Part shown: positions 8,447 to 14,971 of the stretch, piece by piece | Layout: each line of letters starts with the position of its first letter | Numbering within the stretch: position 1 is the first letter of the stretch | Origin: Anaerolineales bacterium | GTDB taxonomy: Bacteria > Chloroflexota > Anaerolineae > Anaerolineales > Villigracilaceae | Assembly: GCA_029933275.1 (NCBI GenBank) | Contig: JAOZOM010000014.1 | Location: 1 to 16,679 of the forward strand | Length of the DNA stretch: 16,679 nucleotides | Direction: 5' to 3' | Translations under genes and position numbers: made by a program | Notes under the pieces: model-generated | Told to the model about the DNA's origin: nothing | The model's database searches: none | Seen by the model: only the letters and a program-made list of their open reading frames with translations

Positions 8447-9424
8447 CTAATAATCTTCATTTTCAGGATCATAATTGAGAATATCGAATTGCTGAATATC
8501 CTCGGTGAAGTCAAGATTGGCAAGCGCGTCTTCGAGATACGCGATTTGTTCCTCTTCTTCATCGCCGTATTCATCAAGAAGCGCGTGGAGGTATTCACGC
8601 ACGTCCTCGCCGCCAATCTCTGTCAGCGACCAGATTGCGGCTTTTAGGACAATCTCATCGTTTTCTTCGGTGAGCAATTGCAATAAAATAGGGCGAGCTG
8701 TAGCAAGCGATAAATTCCCCGCGGCTTTCGTTGCTGCAAGACGGATGTTTTCATTTACGTCCACTAAAGCCTCTAAAATTTGATCTTCCCAAACGGAATC
8801 GTAAGAACGTCCCATTGCGGAGACCGCGCTGGCTTTCCATAACGCGGCATCGCGTTCCCAAGCCTCTTTAATCAACGCCGGAACTTCTTTTCGAGAGGAA
8901 AATCCCAACGCTTCGACGGCACGCTGTTTAAATTTGGCTTTTTCCTCGTGTTGCGCGATTTGGAGCAAAGTCTCTTCGATTTTCTTAAGATTTTTCGCCG
9001 AGATTTCTTCCATCTCACCATAATAGATATAGAATCCGAGCGTAGAGATTGCTTCAGCACGAGTCTCTGTTGAGGGGTCGTTGCTGGCGATTTCTAAAAG
9101 ACGCGGGATTAAATCTTCGCCATCATATTCCTCTAATAAGCGAATCGCAAAACTACGAACTATAGCGTCCTCATCGTCCAAAAGAGGACGAGCGAAGACA
9201 TCAAAACTGTACAAAAGGTCAATCTCTAGCTCCACTTTAAGGTGGGCAAGGAGAGCATGTTTACGGGAGAGCGGAATTTCATCCCAAACGCTGGACAGCG
9301 TTTTTTGTTGGGTTGGCGTGAGATCAGAAAAAATTTTCGTATAACGAAAAAGACTACCATCGTGCATATCTTTGTCTTCGTCTAAAAGAAAGTCTAAGGC
9401 TTCTTGGAGAGTTGGTCGGGACAT
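8447..9424 (-). CDS. HEAT-repeat protein
   Basis: The product from ATG 9424 has 325 residues and no signal peptide or membrane segment. It is built of helical pairs typical of HEAT/Armadillo-like repeats: D-x-x-A-I-V-R-S-F-A-I-R-L-L, T-R-A-E-A-I-S-T-L-G, F-K-Q-R-A-V-E-A-L-G, W-K-A-S-A-V-S-A-M-G, I-R-L-A-A-T-K-A-A-G and I-V-L-K-A-A-I-W-S-L. Such repeats form scaffold surfaces; no catalytic motif is seen. The last ~40 residues are strongly acidic. An in-frame ATG at 9475 would add 17 residues, but 9424 is preferred because AAGGA lies about 9 nt upstream and the repeat architecture begins soon after. It heads the minus-strand unit with the peptidase and acylphosphatase. The partner is unknown. 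Confidence 0.8.
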   Translation of the reverse strand: MSRPTLQEALDFLLDEDKDMHDGSLFRYTKIFSDLTPTQQKTLSSVWDEIPLSRKHALLAHLKVELEIDLLYSFDVFARPLLDDEDAIVRSFAIRLLEEYDGEDLIPRLLEIASNDPSTETRAEAISTLGFYIYYGEMEEISAKNLKKIEETLLQIAQHEEKAKFKQRAVEALGFSSRKEVPALIKEAWERDAALWKASAVSAMGRSYDSVWEDQILEALVDVNENIRLAATKAAGNLSLATARPILLQLLTEENDEIVLKAAIWSLTEIGGEDVREYLHALLDEYGDEEEEQIAYLEDALANLDFTEDIQQFDILNYDPENEDY

Positions 9425-9543
9425 GGCATTTATTCCTTTTGTATTGCCTCGTGAAAATGAAACTTCGGGCATCAAAAATAAGACACTTTCTCAGCCCACC
9501 ACGGAGGCAAGGCTTGGGATATTTTTGGATCTAAAATTTGCAG
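9425..9543. other. Intergenic stretch upstream of the HEAT-repeat gene
   Basis: About 120 bases lie between the HEAT gene start and the transposase remnant. They must carry the promoter of the minus-strand unit unless transcription enters from the remnant. I see the AAGGA ribosome site and A/T-rich segments, but no -35/-10 pair I would defend. The outer end of the lost insertion sequence may also lie here; no matching inverted repeat was found by eye. Confidence 0.5.
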
Positions 9544-9684
9544 TTATTCTCTTTTTTTGGCTTCGCTGATTTTTTTTCGCTCGGCGAAGATTTGTTTTTC
9601 TCGTTCATCCAGTTTGTCTTTTGGCGCAATATAGCCAATCGCACCGTGTAGACGATGGTCATTATAATACGCTATGTAGGAGGT
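9544..9684 (-). pseudogene. 3' remnant of an IS3-type transposase (integrase core C-terminus)
   Basis: About 45 codons ending at TAA (complement of 9544-9546) encode Y-I-A-Y-Y-N-D-H-R-L-H-G-A-I-G-Y-I-A-P followed by a charged tail rich in R, E and K. This is the typical end of IS3-family rve/integrase-core transposases (Y-Y-N-x-x-R-x-H-x-x-L/I-G-Y-x-x-P). The open frame continues upstream to 9900, but that part is unrelated and overlaps the start of the TetR gene on the other strand, so only the tail is real. The D-D-E catalytic core is absent. The remnant is a scar between two divergent transcription units. The exact break point (about 9684) and the terminal repeat could not be placed. Confidence 0.7.
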
Positions 9685-9734
9685 CACAACTGAACCAGAC
9701 AATAGGACATTACTACTTAACGCTAACAATCCTC

Positions 9735-9763
9735 TTGACTCCTCCTCCCGCTCGTGATAAAAA
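9735..9763 (+). promoter_or_regulatory. Candidate sigma-70-type promoter for the tetR-ABC export unit
   Basis: TTGACT (9735-9740) is followed after 17 bases by TAAAAA (9758-9763), a good -35 and a weak -10. It lies 43-71 bases before the tetR start codon and just beyond the transposase remnant. The -10 overlaps the palindrome at 9762-9774, as expected for autorepression. This is motif matching only. Confidence 0.45.
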
Positions 9764-9774
9764 TACGGCGTATT
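9762..9774. promoter_or_regulatory. Perfect palindrome, candidate TetR-family operator
   Basis: AATACGGCGTATT is a perfect 6+1+6 palindrome located at the end of the candidate -10 and 32 bases before tetR. TetR-family dimers commonly bind such short palindromes in their own promoters. The half-site CGTATT (or its complement) recurs at 9821-9826, 10393-10398, 12316-12321 and 12330-12335, all inside this unit. The assignment as operator is inference. Confidence 0.4.
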
Positions 9775-9805
9775 AGTTGCCATATTACACACAAAGAGCC
9801 AAAAC

Positions 9806-10387
9806 ATGAGCCAAGACCGCCGTATTCGTAGAACACAAAAATTATTGGGTGAGGCATTGATTGCCCTTGTGCTGGAAAGGGGATATAAAAATATCACCAT
9901 CCAAGACGTGACCGAGCGCGCCGATATTGGCTACCGCACTTATTTTCGGCATTATGCTGGTTTGGATGAACTCTCTCTTGATATTGCACAAGATAGATTA
10001 GAAGAGCTTTATGCCGCGCTCAACCTCCCCGAAGCAGGAGAAGAAGTCGTTGACCCTGTTTTTGCATTTCGAGAAAGTGGCGAGGCTCTTTTTGAACACA
10101 TTCAAAAGAATCAGAAAGTTTTCCAAGTTCTCTTGCTCGATAATAATTTGCGTTTTATTCTTGAGCCGGTGATGAAAGTTGCTTGTGAAAAAAGCGAGAT
10201 TCTTTTAAATACCTTGCCAGAGCCAAATATCGCTGTCCCGATTGCCGCGAATCATATTATCGCCTCGGTTTTTGCTCTGATGCGCTGGTGGCTATCAAAC
10301 GACATGCCCCACCCCCCCGAAAAGATGGGGGAAATTTTCACCAACTTAATCGTCCAACCAACTTGGTTGGCGATGACGAAAAAATAA
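9806..10387 (+). CDS. TetR/AcrR family transcriptional regulator
   Basis: This 193-residue regulator has the classic N-terminal TetR DNA-binding domain. A first helix (R-T-Q-K-L-L-G-E-A-L-I-A-L-V-L-E-R-G-Y) is followed by the helix-turn-helix I-T-I-Q-D-V-T-E-R-A-D-I-G-Y-R-T-Y-F-R-H-Y at about 30-50. The C-terminal helical ligand/dimer domain (about 55-190) includes the late motif W-W-L-S-N near 152-156, common in TetR proteins next to efflux genes. AAAGAG upstream of ATG 9806 is a modest ribosome site. The next gene starts only 15 nt after the stop, so the regulator is probably co-transcribed with the ABC genes and represses the unit until a ligand binds. The ligand is not predictable. Confidence 0.9.
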   Translation: MSQDRRIRRTQKLLGEALIALVLERGYKNITIQDVTERADIGYRTYFRHYAGLDELSLDIAQDRLEELYAALNLPEAGEEVVDPVFAFRESGEALFEHIQKNQKVFQVLLLDNNLRFILEPVMKVACEKSEILLNTLPEPNIAVPIAANHIIASVFALMRWWLSNDMPHPPEKMGEIFTNLIVQPTWLAMTKK

Positions 10388-10402
10388 TAAGTAATACGAA
10401 AT

Positions 10403-11164
10403 ATGTCAAAAAAAATGACACAAGAAAACGAAAAACCTCTTATCGAGCTCAACAAAGTCGTCAAAAACTACACCACCGAAGCCGGTGTTTTTCCCGCATT
10501 AAAAGGAATTGACCTGCATATTCAACGCGGCGAATTTCTTGGCATTATCGGTAAATCAGGCGCGGGAAAATCGACTTTGCTAAATATGTTCACCGGTGTT
10601 GACCAAATTACCTCAGGTGAAGTTATCATCCACGCTAACGGGAAGAGCGTCACCTTGCATGAAATGAGCGAAAACGAACTCGCTCTTTGGCGCGGACGCA
10701 CGATGGGCGTGATTTACCAATCCTTCCAACTTTTGCCAATGCTGACTCTCGTCCAAAACGTGATGATGCCGATGGATATGAGCGGGCTTTATCATCCCCG
10801 CAAGAGCCGCGAGCGCGCCCTTGAACTCCTCGAAATGGTCGAATTGAGCGAACATGCTCATAAATTGCCCACCTATATTTCAGGCGGGCAACAGCAACGG
10901 GTCGCGATCGCCCGCGCACTCGCGAACGATCCGCCCTTGCTCGTTGCGGACGAACCAACCGGAAGCCTAGATTCTGTCACTGCGGATCACATCTTTCAGC
11001 TCTTCGAGAATCTTGTTGAGTCCGGTCGCACAGTTGTCATGGTCACTCATGATAAAGGATTGATGCCGCGCTTCTCCCGTCATGTAGAGATTGTGGATGG
11101 CGAATTAATCGCTCCTTCCCCCTCAGGGAGAAGGTTGGGATGGGGGCAGGAGGGGATAAAATGA
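10403..11164 (+). CDS. ABC transporter ATPase 1, LolD/MacB class, canonical motifs
   Basis: This 253-residue nucleotide-binding subunit powers FtsX-type (type VII, mechanotransmission) permeases. All motifs are canonical: Walker A G-K-S-G-A-G-K-S-T at 50-58, Q-loop Q106, signature I-S-G-G-Q at 159-163 followed by Q-Q-R-V-A-I-A-R-A-L, Walker B L-L-V-A-D-E ending at Glu184, D-loop S-L-D-S at 188-191 and H-loop His216. The insert L-A-L-W-R-G-R-T-M-G-V is typical of the LolD/MacB group. It aligns without gaps over these motifs with the next gene product, so the two are tandem paralogues. The final ~15 residues (from P238) are encoded by a REP-like repeat and are not expected to be conserved. ATG 10415 (Met5) is an alternative start; neither has a strong ribosome site. 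The stop overlaps the next start as ATGA. Confidence 0.93.
   Translation: MSKKMTQENEKPLIELNKVVKNYTTEAGVFPALKGIDLHIQRGEFLGIIGKSGAGKSTLLNMFTGVDQITSGEVIIHANGKSVTLHEMSENELALWRGRTMGVIYQSFQLLPMLTLVQNVMMPMDMSGLYHPRKSRERALELLEMVELSEHAHKLPTYISGGQQQRVAIARALANDPPLLVADEPTGSLDSVTADHIFQLFENLVESGRTVVMVTHDKGLMPRFSRHVEIVDGELIAPSPSGRRLGWGQEGIK
11112..11155 (+). repeat. REP-like palindromic element absorbed into the ABC1/ABC2 junction
   Basis: CCTTCCCCC (11114-11122), loop TCA, GGGAGAAGG (11126-11134) form a hairpin with eight of nine pairs. It is followed by the G-rich tail GTTGGGATGGGGGCAGG. This resembles the widespread extragenic element of the form CCCTC-loop-GAGGG followed by a TGGGGTGAGGG-like tail. Here it lies in frame at the 3' end of the first ATPase gene, encodes its last residues, and its tail runs into the ribosome site of the second gene. 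No second copy is seen in the window. Confidence 0.6.
11148..11155 (+). promoter_or_regulatory. Strong ribosome binding site that fixes the ABC2 start at 11161
   Basis: AGGAGGGG followed by a 5-nt spacer (ATAAA) precedes ATG 11161. This is among the best Shine-Dalgarno sites in the window. It rules for Met at 11161 over the in-frame ATG at 11140, which lies inside the repeat and has no such site. ATG 11161 overlaps the stop of the first ATPase gene (ATGA), implying coupled translation. Confidence 0.8.
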
Positions 11165-12312
11165 CAGATCGCTCTCAGCCCCAACTTGCTTCCCTTAGTG
11201 AAAAACCATTGATTGAAATGCAGCAAATCGTTAAAACCTTCGTCAACGCCGCGGGCGAATTTACCGCTCTGCGCGGCATTGACTTAACCCTGAACGAAGG
11301 TGAGTTTGTTGCCATTATCGGCAAATCGGGCAGCGGAAAATCGACTCTGTTGAATATGCTCACCGGCATCGATCACCCCTCGACTGGCAAAGTGATTGTT
11401 AAAGGCGTAGACGTTTATGCAATGAGCGAAAGCAAACGCTCGCTCTGGCGCGGACGGAATTTGGGCATCGTTTTTCAGTTTTTTCAGCTTTTACCAATGC
11501 TAAACCTGCTCGAAAACGTGATGCTCCCGATGGATTATGTCGGCATGTACGGGATTGACGAGAGACCGAAAAAAGCGATGGAATTACTTCGGATGGTCGG
11601 GCTGGAAGAACATGCTCAGAAGTTGCCGCGCGCCGTCTCTACGGGACAGCAACAAAGTGCAGCGATTGCGCGCGCCCTCTCTACCGATGCCCCGATTATC
11701 GTTGCAGACGAGCCGACCGGCAATCTCGATTCGCGTTCGGCAAGCCATATCATTGATCTCTTCGATGAACTCTCTTCACGCGGCAAGACTATTGTCATGG
11801 TCACGCATGACCCCTCAATGACCAAACGTACCTCGCGCACAGTCGTTATCTCGGATGGCATTTTAGTTAATGAGACCATCGCACAAGCTCTTCCTTTACT
11901 TTCCCAAGCGTTAATGAAGGAACTAAGCGAAAAAGTGGAGAAAATCCATTTTCAGCCTAGCGAAACCATTTTGCGAAGCAAAGAATCCGTTGAGAAATTC
12001 TTCATGATTGCCAAAGGCAAAGTGGATATTATTTTGCAGGGAAGACGCAAAGAAGATTTGGTCATCTCGCAACTCAGCGCAAATGACTTTTTCGGCGAAA
12101 TCGAGTTGATACGCGGCGGAAAATCTATCGCCAGTGTCCGCGCCGCGGCAGATGAACCGGTCGAATTACTCGCCATCTCTCGCGAAGATTTTGGCTGGCT
12201 GATGAAAGAATCTCCCCTCACAGAAAAGGCGATTGGGAATATCGTCCAGAAGAGGCTAGAGGAGAAAAAGCAAGCGGATAGACGGAAGAAAAGAAAATTA
12301 CTTGGACGATGA
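11161..12312 (+). CDS. ABC transporter ATPase 2 with divergent signature, fused to a C-terminal cNMP-binding-like domain
   Basis: This 383-residue protein pairs a LolD/MacB-class ATPase (about 15-235) with an extra domain. Walker A is G-K-S-G-S-G-K-S-T at 54-62, Q-loop Q106, Walker B I-I-V-A-D-E ending at Glu184 and H-loop His216, all intact. The signature is V-S-T-G-Q at 159-163 (the first Gly of LSGGQ is Thr) and continues Q-Q-S-A-A-I-A-R, where the usual Arg is Ser166. Residues about 250-360 fit a cyclic-nucleotide-binding (CAP_ED) fold: K-F-F-M-I-A-K-G-K-V near 279-288, I-S-Q-L-S-A-N-D-F-F-G-E at 302-313, then I-A-S-V-R-A. The phosphate-binding Arg expected near 322 is Ser. A basic tail (364-383) ends the protein. 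It overlaps the first ATPase gene by 4 nt. The two probably act together on the downstream permease. cAMP binding is doubtful. Confidence 0.88.
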   Translation: MTDRSQPQLASLSEKPLIEMQQIVKTFVNAAGEFTALRGIDLTLNEGEFVAIIGKSGSGKSTLLNMLTGIDHPSTGKVIVKGVDVYAMSESKRSLWRGRNLGIVFQFFQLLPMLNLLENVMLPMDYVGMYGIDERPKKAMELLRMVGLEEHAQKLPRAVSTGQQQSAAIARALSTDAPIIVADEPTGNLDSRSASHIIDLFDELSSRGKTIVMVTHDPSMTKRTSRTVVISDGILVNETIAQALPLLSQALMKELSEKVEKIHFQPSETILRSKESVEKFFMIAKGKVDIILQGRRKEDLVISQLSANDFFGEIELIRGGKSIASVRAAADEPVELLAISREDFGWLMKESPLTEKAIGNIVQKRLEEKKQADRRKKRKLLGR

Positions 12313-12432
12313 AAACGTATTACCTAAAACGTATTTCGTAATATTTTTAAAATCATTAAGAAATACATACTACGCATTACGCAATGCGCTCAAAAAAACC
12401 TTCTTCATAATAAAAGAATCACGGAGCAAGCC
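12313..12432. repeat. Intergenic tract with AAAACGTATT direct repeats before the permease gene
   Basis: The 120 bases between ATPase 2 and the permease hold two copies of AAAACGTATT (12312-12321 and 12326-12335, 14-bp period), then an A/T-rich stretch and a degenerate TACGCATTACGCAATGCG segment (about 12370-12388). Bases 12345-12368 match 22 of 24 positions of 13727-13750 inside the permease gene. No terminator hairpin with a T-tract is seen, so read-through is likely. GGAG near 12423 is the permease ribosome site. Confidence 0.55.
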
Positions 12433-14868
12433 ATGCGCCCACGTTGGCGAAAAGTTTTTTCAGATTTAGTAGATAATAAAGCCCGCACCCTCTTGGTGGT
12501 TCTCTCCATCGCGGTTGGCGTTTTTGCGATTGGGGTGATTGTCGGCGCGTATAAAATCATCGAAGCGGATATGGGGAAAAGCTACGCGGCAAATAACCCT
12601 GCCAATATAGAAATCCGCATGAGCAGCTTTGACGATGTTTTTCTCAGCACCCTCCGAAAAGTGGATGGTGTTAAGCAAGCCGAAGCGCGGCGTGTTTTTG
12701 GCGTGCGAATTCGTCCACTCGGCGAAACACAATGGACTTCCATTAACATCATCACCATGCAGAGTTTTGAAGAAAACGAGATTAATTTACTCGTCCCCGT
12801 TAGCGGCGCAACGGTTCCGCTGAAAAACGAAATCCTGCTAGAACAAGATATTCTCGATGAATTCGATGTTTCCTCCGGCGATACAATCGAATTCCAGTTG
12901 TCCGATGAAACCATCAAAACCATCCGCGTAGTTGGCATTGTCCAAGATTCATCCACAGACGCGATAGATTTTCTCTCCCCGCCGCTCGGCTATATCTCGC
13001 CGAAAACACTCCGTTTTTTCAAACAGCCAGAAGACTCTTTTAATCGTCTCTATGCCACCGTTGAAACGGGGCAAGATGATGAAGATCATATCAAATCTGT
13101 TTTAGCCGCTCTCAAAGATAAAATCGAGAAAAACGACTATTTTGCTTGGCGCACTTTTCACTCAAAAACGCACGAGCACCCGCTTGAGTCAACCGTCAAC
13201 GCGGTCTTGGGGATTTTGATGGCGCTGGGGATTCTGATTATGTTCCTCTCCAGCTCGCTGATTGCCAACACACTCAGTGCGCTACTCAATCAGCATTTGC
13301 GACATATAGGCGTGATGAAATTACTCGGCGGGCGCGATGAAATTATCTTTCGGATGTATCTCGTGCTCCTGCTTGCTTTTGGCTTGCTCTCGTTATTGAT
13401 AGCCGTTCCTGCAGGTGGACAGGGCGCGTATGCCCTCGCCAAATACGTTGGCGACAAGATGGGCTTTTCTCTACTCGGATACAGAATCGTGCCGCTGGCT
13501 CTCTATATACAAATCGCGGTCGGGATGCTGGTTCCGCTCGTGGCGGGATTTGTGCCGGTCATCAAAGGCTCAAAAGTGACTGTGCAAAAAGCCCTGAGCG
13601 GCGACCTTGCTCGAGAATCTGGTGAGCAAGCTGAAAAAGGAGCGGAGCGGGAATCGCGTACAGAAAGATTCCAGCTAAAGCTGACGCGTCTCCTCGTAGA
13701 TCGCGGCATCCGCATCCCGCGTCCCCTTTTAATATCCTTAAGAAATACATTTAGACAACGCAATCGCCTCATCCTGACGCTTTTCACACTCACGATGGGC
13801 GGGGCGATTTTTGTCTCCGTTTTTAATGTGCGCGTTTCTTTGCGAAATTATGTGCAAGTGGTCGGGAACTATTTTCTCGCCGACGTGACGATTGGATTCG
13901 CAAAACCCTACCGCTTGAACGAAGTGGAGCAATTTGCGCTAACCGACCCGCGTGTGGCTTCGGTGGAGGGTTGGGCGTTTGCCAGTGCCGAGATTTTAGA
14001 CGTGGACGGCTCAAATGCCGATAATATGGATATTCTCGCCCCGCCCGCGGAGAGCAAATTAGTTTCGCCACTGCTGGTAGAAGGTCGTTGGATTCAAAAA
14101 ACAGACGTAAAGAAGATTGCGATTAGTGAAAGTATTTATCATACTTACCCTGATTTGAAAGCGGGTGATAAGATTCTCATCAAAATTAACGGACGAGAAG
14201 AGTATTGGGAAGTAGTCGGGATTTTTAAGTTTGTCGGTATGGAGGGAACGATAGCCTACGCACCTTATGAATATATTTCACGAGAGCAAAACATGGCAAA
14301 TCGCTCTTCCTCGTATCGCATTTTATCGAATAATCACGACCGTTCGCATCAAGATATTTTAGCGAAAGATATTGACCTTTATTTCCGCGAAAATGGCTTT
14401 CAGGTGACGGACACAACGCCCGGGCTTTCGATGATGGATGATGCCTCGGAGAGCCTCGATATTTTGATTGCCTTTTTACTGATTATGGCAATGCTCACTG
14501 CTACGGTCGGCTCAATGGGCTTGGCAGGAACAATGAGCATGAATGTTCTCGAGCGAACGCGTGAAATTGGCATCATGCGCGCCATTGGCGCAACCGATTT
14601 CGAGATTATTCGCATGGTTTTGGTCGAGGGGCTGCTAATTGGGATTATCTCTTTTGGCTTGAGCATCATTCTCGCAATCCCTTTTACCTATCTACTCTCA
14701 ACTATTGTCAGTTACGCTACTTTTGAAACCCCGATAGCAGTCGTTTTCACCCCAACCGGTTATTTTATCTGGCTAGGGCTAGTCGTCATCCTTTCGGTCT
14801 TGGCGAGCGTTATCCCAGCCCGCAATGCGGCGCGGCTTACAATCCGCGAAGTTTTAGCCTACGAATAA
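12433..14868 (+). CDS. Double-FtsX-domain ABC permease (MacB/LolCE-like, 8 predicted TM)
   Basis: The 811-residue permease is two FtsX half-units in one chain. Half one has a TM segment at about 19-40, a large extracytoplasmic MacB_PCD-like domain (about 45-248) and an FtsX core with TM segments near 253-282, 308-332 and 355-378. It ends in the coupling motif P-V-I-K-G-S-K-V-T-V-Q-K-A-L. Half two starts with S-L-R-N-T-F-R-Q-R-N-R and a TM at about 447-466. A second outer domain follows (about 470-670), then an FtsX core from about 676 with the typical R-E-I-G-I-M-R-A-I-G-A and the end I-P-A-R-N-A-A-R-L-T-I-R-E-V-L-A-Y-E. A fused double permease fits an asymmetric pair of ATPases. GGAG before ATG 12433 supports the start. 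The substrate could be a lipid, lipoprotein, peptide or drug. Confidence 0.9.
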   Translation: MRPRWRKVFSDLVDNKARTLLVVLSIAVGVFAIGVIVGAYKIIEADMGKSYAANNPANIEIRMSSFDDVFLSTLRKVDGVKQAEARRVFGVRIRPLGETQWTSINIITMQSFEENEINLLVPVSGATVPLKNEILLEQDILDEFDVSSGDTIEFQLSDETIKTIRVVGIVQDSSTDAIDFLSPPLGYISPKTLRFFKQPEDSFNRLYATVETGQDDEDHIKSVLAALKDKIEKNDYFAWRTFHSKTHEHPLESTVNAVLGILMALGILIMFLSSSLIANTLSALLNQHLRHIGVMKLLGGRDEIIFRMYLVLLLAFGLLSLLIAVPAGGQGAYALAKYVGDKMGFSLLGYRIVPLALYIQIAVGMLVPLVAGFVPVIKGSKVTVQKALSGDLARESGEQAEKGAERESRTERFQLKLTRLLVDRGIRIPRPLLISLRNTFRQRNRLILTLFTLTMGGAIFVSVFNVRVSLRNYVQVVGNYFLADVTIGFAKPYRLNEVEQFALTDPRVASVEGWAFASAEILDVDGSNADNMDILAPPAESKLVSPLLVEGRWIQKTDVKKIAISESIYHTYPDLKAGDKILIKINGREEYWEVVGIFKFVGMEGTIAYAPYEYISREQNMANRSSSYRILSNNHDRSHQDILAKDIDLYFRENGFQVTDTTPGLSMMDDASESLDILIAFLLIMAMLTATVGSMGLAGTMSMNVLERTREIGIMRAIGATDFEIIRMVLVEGLLIGIISFGLSIILAIPFTYLLSTIVSYATFETPIAVVFTPTGYFIWLGLVVILSVLASVIPARNAARLTIREVLAYE

Positions 14869-14881
14869 AGTTACAAGCGGC

Positions 14882-14901
14882 AACTTGCAAGTTTGCAAGT
14901 T
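14882..14901. repeat. AACTTGCAAGTT palindrome plus extra half-copy in the permease-adaptor gap
   Basis: AACTTGCAAGTT (14882-14893) is a perfect 12-bp palindrome, followed at once by TTGCAAGTT (14893-14901) and then looser GTTAGAAGGTTAGCAAGGTT. Such tracts look like degenerate extragenic repeat arrays. A binding site is possible. The rest of the 103-bp gap is A/T-rich and includes AGAGG before the adaptor start; no terminator is seen. Confidence 0.5.
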
Positions 14902-14971
14902 AGAAGGTTAGCAAGGTTGAAAATTGAAAAATCTAAAATCTGATGTCTAAAGTCTTACAAAGAGGTAAAAA

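Noticed and set aside
9425..9475. ATG 9475 as the start of the HEAT-repeat gene
   Set aside because: The extra 17 residues show no repeat pattern, and AAGGA is positioned for ATG 9424.
9685..9900. Upstream part of the minus-strand open frame ending at 9544, as part of a 118-residue gene
   Set aside because: It overlaps the promoter and first codons of tetR on the other strand and shows no family pattern; only the last ~45 codons resemble a transposase.
11140..11160. In-frame ATG 11140 as the start of ATPase 2
   Set aside because: It lies within the REP-like element, lacks a ribosome site, and would add unrelated residues; AGGAGGGG sits directly before ATG 11161.
12345..12432. Possible small peptide gene reading S-L-R-N-T-Y-Y-A-L-R-N-A-L-K
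   Set aside because: It has no start codon with a ribosome site, and the frame runs into the permease start; better explained as a repeat or relic.
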